A DNA stretch of 15,340 nt. Source: Acanthaster planci (taxonomy: Eukaryota > Echinodermata > Asteroidea > Valvatida > Acanthasteridae). The DNA lies in the NCBI RefSeq assembly GCF_001949145.1, contig NW_019091392.1:10097-25436 (forward strand), written 5' to 3'. Both the position numbers and the translations under genes were made by a program. The notes under the pieces were generated by a model that did not search any database, was not told the origin of the DNA, and was given only the letters and a program-made list of their open reading frames with translations. Shown here in pieces: positions 9,088 to 15,340 of the stretch. Position 1 is the stretch's first letter. Each line of letters opens with the position of its first letter.

Positions 9088-9429
9088 AAGTCTGGATGAC
9101 TTACAAATGGCTAAGGTGTTTCCTGGTTGGAAAGACTTGGGAAATCCAGTTTTCAGTAAGGAAGCCCTTGCCGTTTTGTTCCACCCAGGGCATTTACAAG
9201 TTTGTTGATTTTGTTAATAGTACCTTCGCTAGGTAACAAGGCTACGGATCAAGTCGTCGGAATTGGATCTCTGGGAAGTCTTGGAGAATCCAGTTCCTAA
9301 GCAAAACGATCTTGAAGCCTGAAGAAATGTGTACATATACCATGCCAAACGAAGTGGTTGATAGCTACTCAGATTGTGTTAGTTAATTAAGAGTTAGGTA
9401 GAAAACTTATCTTTCATACGTTGTACAAG
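9088..9429 (+). other. Spacer between pol B and SGNH ORF
   Basis: About 340 bases without a supported gene. It contains a weak imperfect direct repeat (9129-9151 and 9273-9295, 19 of 23 bases alike). No copy of the LTR-like sequence at 3985-4093 and no clear polypurine tract were seen. Confidence 0.5.
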
Positions 9430-9941
9430 ATGGCCTTCGTTTTGTTTGGACATAGTTTTGTGCGACGACTCGAAAACAAAAATCGATCTGTGCTTGAATT
9501 TGAATTCCACAGCATCGTGGTGTCTGTTCACTGTTTTGGGGAAGGTGGCTTATCCCTCCTTCAGAGGATTAATCCAAGAGTATTGATAATTGATCTTGGG
9601 ACAAATGAGAGAATTGTGCAAGAGTCGTCCATCAAAAGTTGTGTCAGTTTGTTGAGCAGTTGGCAGGAAATTGTATTAAACCCGAAGCGGTTGTGTTCTT
9701 GCCAGTACTGCCTGGTACTGGGGGCATGTGACGCCATCAGGTTGACCTGGAAACATTCAATAGTCGGGCCACGGAGATAAACCTATTGATTGAGGAGAGT
9801 ACATTCGTTGAGGATGGCTGGTGGCTCTGGAACCATAGAGGGTTGAAACACCCGAGATACAATTTAGATGGTGTGCATATGAATCGATGCGGAGAGCACC
9901 AGTATAGGAGGACCCTTCGGCAACTTGTTGGATTTTTCTAG
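9430..9941 (+). pseudogene. SGNH/GDSL-type hydrolase-like ORF, mobile-element associated
   Basis: This is a probable member of the SGNH esterase superfamily. Block I is LFGHSFVRRL, carrying the nucleophile Ser, soon after the ATG at 9430. Block III is LIIDLGTNERI, with the Gly-x-Asn oxyanion pattern. Block V is LDGVHMN, with the catalytic Asp-x-x-His pair, at about 9868-9888. The first part is open to about 9650. The frame then shifts, a TGA follows at 9729-9731, and the rest is open to TAG 9939-9941. The length is about 170 codons, normal for the small SGNH proteins carried by some retroelements (CR1 ORF1, some Ngaro/DIRS-type elements). Whether it belongs to element B or to a separate element is unclear. 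Confidence 0.7.
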
Positions 9942-10208
9942 GCTCACTTGTGGTAAACGGAATTTCACGGGAAGTGTTTATAACAAAGCTAATTGTTTAA
10001 AGAAAAAAAACGTAATGAAAATGTTGTACTTAAAGTTACTTGAGACGTTGTCGAATATCTATTTGGGTTGTACATGTATATGGGCAGACTGCCAGGGGTC
10101 ACAGGGTCATTGCACGCAGTAAAGTGGACGAGGAAAAAGATCGTGGGACTTTGGGCGGGTAAAAAGGAAGAGCGCGGGAGATTAGTGGTGGAAAAAGGCA
10201 ATAAAATG
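9942..10208 (+). other. Spacer before the Polinton-like polymerase
   Basis: No supported gene. The sequence is AT-rich with an A-run near 10000 (TTTAAAGAAAA), and then a purine-rich part. The left end of the Polinton-like element may lie here, but no terminal inverted repeat could be matched because the window does not reach the right end. Confidence 0.4.
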
Positions 10209-12536
10209 AAGGAAGAAAAATTTACGAAAATTGCAATCACTGTTGGATTTGCGAAAAACTTATTGGCAAGACTAAAGAATTTCAATGCCAGTGCCCAATT
10301 CCCAATGAACCAAAGACCAAAGGCGATCGAGTGGCTTATAGTTCTGCAAACGAATCTGGTTTTAGAGAACTGCTCTGTATGACGTGTACAAAGCCAATCA
10401 ACAAATTCCGCAAGGTCAGGGATCATTGTCACGTGACGGGCAAGTATAGTGGTCCGCGCATGCTAATTGTAATCTCAAGTTAAGAGTTGTCCCAAATCAG
10501 ACGTCCATTCCGGTAATTTTGCACAGTTTGGAAAAATACGACGCGCATTTAATTATGCAGGGCGCTCGTGAGTTTAACGGCAAGGAAATCAAATTGATTG
10601 CTAAAAACACCGAAATTACATCGCGTTTTCATTTGGTGAACTTAGGTTCCTTGACTCCTTTCATCTCGTGGCAGCTTCGCTAGATCAATTCGTAAAAAGT
10701 GTTCGCCCGACGATTTCAACCTACTTCGGGAAAGATTTCCAAAAAACACAGGCATGCTATTAGAAAAGGGAATTTATCCGTAAGAATGCATTGACTCATT
10801 TGATCGTTTTGAAGAAGGGAACCTACCACCAAGAGACGCGTTTTATAGCTCTTTGAGGCAGTCCACCGTAATAGAAAAGGAGTATATAAGAGCACAAACA
10901 GTCTGGCGCACAAATCCGGGTGACTATCATGACCTATACGTACAAACAGACGTGTTACACATCACCGGGGTTATAGTGGGACGCTCTGTTAACGCACTCT
11001 GACATCAAATTGGAACTATTGACAGACATCGACCAGTACCTATTCTTTGAAAGGGCTAAAAGAGGCGGTATCTCGAGCGTGGGTGCCAAGCGCTATGCCA
11101 AGGCAAAAAACCCGGGTTAATCTGACTACGACCCAAATCAACCAGAGTCACACATTATGTATCTAGACGCTAACAATTTGTACGGCTGGGCCATGAGTCA
11201 ATCGTTACCCCTGGGTGAGTTTCAGTGGGTTGAAGACTTAGACAAGTTTACAGCTGAATACATTTCTAAACTTTTGCCAAATGACTCGCGCGGATACATG
11301 TTTGAAGTCACTTTAGACTATCCGCAAGACCTTCATTCATCACACAACGACTTCCCACTGGCACCTGAAAAATTAGTAGTTCCAAGTGAATGGTTCTCAG
11401 TCTATCAGCAAAAATTAATTGATAACGGCGAGTATGTAACCTCGGTAGACAAACTTGTGGCGACTTTAAGCACGAAACATAAATAAGTAGTTCATTATCG
11501 CACGCTGCAAAAGTACCTGGAACTCGGTCTCCAGTTAAAACAGGTTCACCGAGTAATGGCGTTTAAACAGGCGCCTTGGATGAAAAGTTACATCGATAAA
11601 AACACCGAATTACGCAAATTAGCTAAATCCGATGTTTAGAAAGACTTCTTCAAATTGATGAACAATTCAGCTTTTGGAAAGACGATGGAAAATTTAAGAT
11701 CCCGAATCAAAGGTCATTTATTAAGAGACGTACAAGATGCCACTAAATAAAAAACAATAATTTTTAAACCGAATTACAAATCAACTATACCGTTTAAAGA
11801 ATGTGATCTCTCGTTTGCCGAAATGTTTCGCGTAAAGACCAAGCTGAATAAGCCCATTTACTGTGGCGTAAGCGTCCTCGACTTGTCCAAGACCTTAATG
11901 TACGATTTTTACTACAACGAGCCGAAAGCGGAATTTGGTTCAGACATTCGCCTATTGTACACAGACACCAACTCTTTGTTGGTCGAAATTCAAACTGTGG
12001 ATCTAAACGGCTACTTGAGTAAGAAGAGCAACTTATTTGACTTTAATAGTTATCCGCCCGACCATTAAAAGTTTGCAATCCTAAAAACAAAAAAGTCATC
12101 GGTAAAATGAAGGACGAATTTGGGGTAAGGTTATTTTAGAAGTTTGCATTAGGCCTAAAATGTATTCGATTTTAACGGAACCCCAAAATTTTAAAGAAAG
12201 CAAAAGGCGTCACTAAAGTCGTAACCGAAAAACACTTATCGCACGCCGCGTAAAAAGCTGCCTATTTGAACGGGTGCAACATTTTAATAAACAGCAGTTA
12301 TTCAGATCAGATAAACATCAAGTATACACCATCACACAAAATAAGCTGAGTCTTTCACCGCTAGACACAAAGCGTTATATATTACAAATGGCATAGATAC
12401 GTCAGCTTACGGGCACTGCCAATCGTTAATTCGCAGATTTAAGGCGACTGACCGAGAGTGCGCTAAGCAAGCAATACAAGGTAATAAACCTAAGTCGAAA
12501 GAACAACGCAATTCATTCATTTATGAATGGATATAG
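10209..12536 (+). pseudogene. pPolB: Protein-primed family B DNA polymerase, Polinton/adintovirus-like
   Basis: This replicates linear virus-like DNA from a terminal protein. In order: a Cys-rich N-terminal part (CNHCWICEKL, then CMTCTKPI and VRDHCHVTGKY, a zinc-finger/HNH-like module) to TAA 10481-10483; an exonuclease-side block, HSLEKYDAHLIM; FLDSFHLVAASLDQF; and MYLDANNLYGWAMSQ (motif A, 11157-11201). KTLMYDF and LMNNSAFGKTMEN (motif B, 11655-11693) follow, then YTDTNS (motif C, Asn at 11970-11972), then IGKMKDEFG, and finally a last block ending at TAG 12534-12536. One frame spans 10958-12068 with stops at 10974, 11118, 11484, 11637, 11748 and 12066. Further stops and frameshifts lie elsewhere, and roughly 20-25 residues are missing near 10958. 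Motif C normally has a second Asp, so catalysis would be lost. The gene converges with the integrase. Confidence 0.9.
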
Positions 12537-12566
12537 CAGTCTAATTTCAAAAATAAGGAATAAGCT

Positions 12567-12593
12567 CTTAACTCGGTTTTTTGCGCAGTTAAG
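12567..12593. terminator. Inverted repeat between convergent genes
   Basis: CTTAACT at 12567-12573 pairs with AGTTAAG at 12587-12593 around a 13-base T-rich loop, in the 76-base gap between the polymerase and integrase ends. It could act in 3'-end formation for both genes, but a 7-bp stem in AT-rich DNA can occur by chance. Confidence 0.25.
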
Positions 12594-12612
12594 CCTAACA
12601 AATTAAGCTTTC

Positions 12613-13574
12613 TCAGGCGGTAATCGGTGTCCTCGGAACAACTTGAAGCTCTTCTTTGACGAAACTTCTATTTAGCCCGTTTAACAGATAGTACAAAGTG
12701 GGAACCGTTTTTACCAGCCTGCTAATGACTCGTGTAAATTGGCTAGTGCGTTTTTCAATTTGGTAGACGTCTACGGACCAAACGGGATCTCTTGCCCTTC
12801 TGACGGATCCGCCTTCCTGCTCAACCGGGTAATAAAGGTTTCGCACTAACATGTCAGGACCTAGTTCACGCGACTCGCTTTTACTAGGTGCTGCTGGTGT
12901 TTGTTTTACTCGGTCTTGTTTGACAGCTTCTGCGTTTTTTCTTCGTTTAGCGATTTTATTACTTTGGGCAAATGTTCTACCCATTCCACGTTACGAACGC
13001 CTACGTTTAACATTTCCTGTGCGCATTGATGACCTAATAAACGCTTGGCTAAAGTCCTATTAAACCGTTCTAGGATTCCCCGCGACCTATGAACACCCGG
13101 TTCACCCACTTGTACCGATGTGCCTTTTTAAAAAACGTCTTTTAAAACTCGTCTACGTTGATTAACTTGGGCCAAGTCAAAGGCAATCTTTTATTAATTT
13201 GTTTCACGGCTTCTAACACTTGATCGGCGGTTTTACTGGTCACTTTTGCCTCTTTGTACGGAGAACCGACGTCTACTACGGTTAAGGCATATTTAAAAGT
13301 TTTACGATTTACTCGATCCCAAGGCAAGTATAAAATATCTAATTTATGCACTTCATTCGGACTAACGCATTCGATTTGCAACATTGTAGGTCTCGGCACG
13401 TAATTAGGGGCAGTTAAATAAATTTGCCAAATAGCCTGCTTTTTTAGCCAGTTTTTAATACTTGACTTGTCTGCACCAGTCTTTTTGTTTAAATGATCTA
13501 CGGCGCTTTCTCCTTTCCAATAGCCTTGCGGACTGTAAAACAATTGTTTTTTAAGTTTTTTCTTTTCCTTCCAT
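12613..13574 (-). pseudogene. DDE integrase of the Polinton-like element
   Basis: This is a retroviral-type integrase, as carried by Polintons and adintoviruses. The likely start is the ATG at 13574-13572, preceded by TTTAAAAG. An indel in the A-rich stretch 13550-13570 moves to the frame running 13543-13142. That frame holds an N-terminal helical part (YWKGESAVDHL, WLKKQAIWQIYL) and the core with Asp in VHKLDILYLP (13339-13337) and Asp in LINVDEF (13153-13151), and it ends at TAA 13142-13144. The third acidic residue is in GILERFNRTLAKR (Glu about 13070-13068), in another frame that stops at 12906-12908. The C-terminal barrel continues in a third frame (RARDPVWSVDVYQIEKR, SFVKEELQVVP) to TGA 12613-12615. 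The Asp-Glu distance is about 27 codons, shorter than the usual 35, so a small deletion is likely. Confidence 0.88.
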
Positions 13575-13687
13575 CTTTTAAATTTAAAGCGTTTTAATCA
13601 AAATAAACTTACTTTAAACTTCCAATTTTTTAAAATTAAAGCTTTTTAAAGTTAAAGCTTTTTAACATAAACTTACTTTAAAAGAAA
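13575..13687. promoter_or_regulatory. Divergent AT-rich promoter region with 16-bp periodic units
   Basis: This lies between the integrase (-) and the structural cluster (+). Five consecutive 16-base units run 13603-13618, 13619-13634, 13635-13650, 13651-13666 and 13667-13682; four end in TTTAAA and one in TTTAAC. The first and last units are identical (ATAAACTTACTTTAAA), and the third and fourth differ at only two positions. A related unit sits at 13583-13598, out of phase by four bases. The last unit runs into the ATG of the first structural gene. On the other strand TTTAAAAG abuts the integrase ATG. The regulatory role is inferred. Confidence 0.55.
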
Positions 13688-14044
13688 ATGGCGAGCGCTT
13701 TAATGATGGTAGGAGGAGCTATAGTAAACGCTCTGGCATTCACAGGTTCAAATTTTTTAATTAGCAGTCACGACCTAGCGTTAGAACAACTGGCGCAAGC
13801 GAAAGAATCCTGGGAACAAAATCGCGTGCACATGAAACAAGAGCATATTAGTCAACACACATTTGTAAACGTAGACGAAGCCTTGCGAACTTACAGTGAA
13901 TTGACGGGTAAACAGGTGTTGTCGTTGCCTCCAGAGCAAAGGTATCTGATTTCTACGTGCCTTCGGAAGATCAGAAGAGAGAATTGTGAGAGAATTCTAG
14001 GCGGAACTGCTGTACTAGGTTGTTTGGTTTATCGATACAGTTAA
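13688..14044 (+). CDS. Small Polinton-associated structural-cluster protein, 118 aa
   Basis: An intact ORF with ATG at 13688, directly after the TTACTTTAAAAGAA motif, and TAA at 14042-14044. The N-terminus is hydrophobic and Gly/Ala-rich (MASALMMVGGAIVNALAF). A polar, probably helical middle follows (LEQLAQAKESWEQNR), and a short hydrophobic segment, LGGTAVLGCLVY, lies at the end. I recall this type of start from uncharacterised proteins that accompany Polinton-like polymerases and integrases in invertebrate genomes, but I cannot confirm that here. Two membrane-active ends around a helical middle would suit a minor virion protein; this is inference. The stop is 20 bases before the next ATG, in the same order as a compact viral late cluster. 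Confidence 0.7.
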   Translation: MASALMMVGGAIVNALAFTGSNFLISSHDLALEQLAQAKESWEQNRVHMKQEHISQHTFVNVDEALRTYSELTGKQVLSLPPEQRYLISTCLRKIRRENCERILGGTAVLGCLVYRYS

Positions 14045-14051
14045 ATTCACT

Positions 14052-14064
14052 TTACTTTAAAAGA
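14052..14064 (+). promoter_or_regulatory. Shared pre-ATG motif of the second structural gene
   Basis: TTACTTTAAAAGAA at 14052-14065 overlaps the A of the ATG at 14065. The same 14 bases occur at 13673-13686, two bases before the ATG of the previous gene. This fixes the start at 14065 in preference to the in-frame ATG 45 bases upstream, which lies inside the preceding gene. Confidence 0.5.
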
Positions 14065-14316
14065 ATGGATCATCAATTATCAGAACTGAAAGCCGACCTA
14101 AGCAACATCGAGCAAATGCTTTGTGACATGCGTGCAGACGTGGATCACATTGCAGAAGAGATTCAAAATATTTTAGCGGATATGGAATCTGAAACGTTTC
14201 GTAAGCGAAATAAATTAATGGAATATGAAGAAATGTTTTTTGCGGTGGTTGGATCGTTAATTGGGTTTTCTTCCCTCTTTAAGATTTTCACTGAAATTAA
14301 AAATCGTATATATTAA
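14065..14316 (+). CDS. Small coiled-coil protein with C-terminal membrane segment, 83 aa
   Basis: An intact ORF from ATG 14065 to TAA 14314-14316. The N-terminal 50 residues have heptad-like spacing of hydrophobic residues (LSELKADLSNIEQML, MRADVDHIAEEIQNI), suggesting a coiled coil. Residues about 57-77 (MFFAVVGSLIGFSSLFKIF) form a hydrophobic, probably membrane-spanning segment, followed by a short basic tail. I do not recognise the family. It lies between the 118-aa gene and the capsid-like gene, with 20- and 4-base gaps, so it is probably co-expressed and virion-related. That role is inferred from position alone. Confidence 0.65.
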   Translation: MDHQLSELKADLSNIEQMLCDMRADVDHIAEEIQNILADMESETFRKRNKLMEYEEMFFAVVGSLIGFSSLFKIFTEIKNRIY

Positions 14317-14320
14317 GAAA

Positions 14321-15172
14321 ATGTCACAACAATACACTAAAAAACTAAACCCGAGTCGCAGGCTCAAAGTACCTCGCGCGATCAAAGGCGAAAGACGTGA
14401 AGTAACCATCACGCATAATCCGAGCACAATAGCCGCAGGCCACACGTTGACCGTAAAATTCCCCGCCTTAGGAATAGACGACGTAATCGTACCCGGCACC
14501 GCGAAACTGGCCTTCAAGTAGGACCTAGACGGAGCATCAGACGATAATCGAACCGTGTTTAAAAACTTGGCGAGAAATTTGATCTCAGAAATCAATGTCA
14601 GCTTACAGGGTAATAAAATCGTCAGTTACAGAGACGCGGACGTGTTTAATAATTTTAAAGACAATTGGTTGCCTCTGTCGCATGCTAAAAATATGACTTA
14701 CTTTGGCCTTGAAAGGGAAAACGTCGCAAAGTTGCGTTTAGGTGTGGGCGGCAAAAACGAAGCCGCAAACAACGGCAAAGATAAAGCGATAGCTGATGCT
14801 TTTGGCAACAAATACGCAATTCCGTTAGACACGCCGATATAACAGATCACTGACCATTTTAAAGAGGTTCTGACGTATCAACTGACTTTCAACGGTCATG
14901 ACAAAGTAGTTAATTCGACAGATACATCAGCGGAATATTCGATCTCAGACCAGACTGTAGAATATGAAGTCGTCACAAACCGAGACCTGGCGCAAAGTTT
15001 ACGGCAAAAACATAAGGGGCTCGTGTATTACTTATTTGACAGGATACACTCCTGGAAGAAACAGGCGGTAAACAAATCAGACACTTTATGGAACATTAGC
15101 ATCGACCAGACGATTAAAAGTTTGAAAGGCGTTTTAATATTGTTCAAATATTCAAACGTAAAGAACCTGTAG
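14321..15172 (+). pseudogene. Capsid-like structural protein of the Polinton-like element, broken
   Basis: One frame runs from ATG 14321, four bases after the previous stop, to TAG 15170-15172. It is interrupted by TAG 14519-14521 and TAA 14840-14842, about 281 codons apart from the breaks. It is β-rich and Asn/Asp-rich, with stretches such as NPSTIAAGHTLTVKFPALG, DDVIVPGTAKLAF, KAIADAFGNKYAIPLD and YEVVTNRDLAQSLRQKH. I recall similar sequences from cnidarian-type Polinton neighbourhoods and consider it a probable double-jelly-roll major capsid protein, but only by pattern and context. Such capsids are usually about 450-600 residues, so the C-terminal half is missing or frameshifted after about 15150. 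The frame change near 15150 coincides with the loss of recognisable sequence. Confidence 0.6.
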
Positions 15173-15340
15173 TAGTGTTGTATAAAAAGGAACAATGTTG
15201 ACAACAGGTACTAACTTTTGAGAAAGGAACTTTTATTCTAAACTATTTTACAGCTTGTACAAGAGAGAGTGGGAGTACTGCGCATAGAGATGTTGCTTGG
15301 AGAGTGGTTGTGATGAGACCGGCTAAAAATGACCAAGTGG
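15173..15340. other. Uncharacterised right edge
   Basis: No gene supported. A TATAAAAAGG string occurs at 15181-15190. In another frame the sequence stays open briefly across the end of the capsid-like gene, to a TGA near 15200, but I see no family resemblance. Confidence 0.4.

Noticed and set aside
9129-9295. Imperfect 23-base direct repeat (19/23 alike), about 144 bases apart
   Set aside because: Too short and diverged to call an LTR, target duplication or regulatory array.
9989-10432. - strand open frame of 147 codons opposite the start of the polymerase
   Set aside because: Antisense to the Cys-rich polymerase N-terminus, with low-complexity hydrophobic composition and no family resemblance.
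10781-14842. All internal stops in the polymerase and capsid-like genes are TAA or TAG, hinting at a reassigned code
   Set aside because: The stops replace different residues (Tyr-like, Glu-like and others by context), frameshifts and a deletion are also present, and the integrase uses TGA and TAA. Ordinary decay explains this better.
15181-15190. TATA-box-like TATAAAAAGG
   Set aside because: No gene with a visible start follows in the window, and AT-rich DNA gives such strings by chance.
1-15340. CRISPR arrays, tRNA or rRNA genes, bacterial operon signals
   Set aside because: None seen; the content is eukaryotic mobile-element sequence.

Overview
This looks like metazoan genomic DNA, most likely from an aquatic invertebrate. 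That is inferred from the mobile-element families (Ty3/gypsy LTR elements, an SGNH-hydrolase ORF, a Polinton/adintovirus-like element), not from any host gene. No intact host gene, tRNA or rRNA is visible. Nearly all coding sequence is broken by stops and frameshifts, so the window reads as a graveyard of at least four mobile elements.

Region by region: (1) about 1-335, + strand, is a short pre-reverse-transcriptase piece of a Ty3/gypsy pol (element C). (2) About 326-3278, - strand, is a 3'-truncated Ty3/gypsy element (A): gag, retropepsin and most of the reverse transcriptase, with no RNase H or integrase. (3) 2810-3498 and 3501-4184 are near-identical direct copies of the gag-A N-terminal region plus a short LTR-like end and primer-binding-like site. 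An N at 3499 separates them, so the duplication may be an assembly join. (4) 4512-9087, + strand, is a second, nearly full-length Ty3/gypsy element (B): a mag-type gag followed by protease, reverse transcriptase, RNase H, integrase and a Ser-rich tail. (5) 9430-9941 is a decayed SGNH-hydrolase ORF.

(6) 10209-15172 is the most interesting part, a Polinton/Maverick or adintovirus-like element. A decayed protein-primed type B DNA polymerase (+) converges on a decayed DDE integrase (-). The integrase is divergent from a compact + strand cluster: two small intact ORFs (118 and 83 codons) and a broken capsid-like gene. The divergent intergenic region is an AT-rich array of 16-bp units. A TTTAAAAG-type motif sits directly before the start codons of the integrase and of the first two structural-cluster genes, which suggests a virus-like shared promoter or leader signal.

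In an intact relative, the polymerase would copy the linear element from a protein primer, the integrase would insert it, and the structural cluster would form particles. Here the polymerase is dead: multiple stops, an internal deletion and a motif C Asp-to-Asn change. The integrase is broken. Only the two small ORFs remain open.
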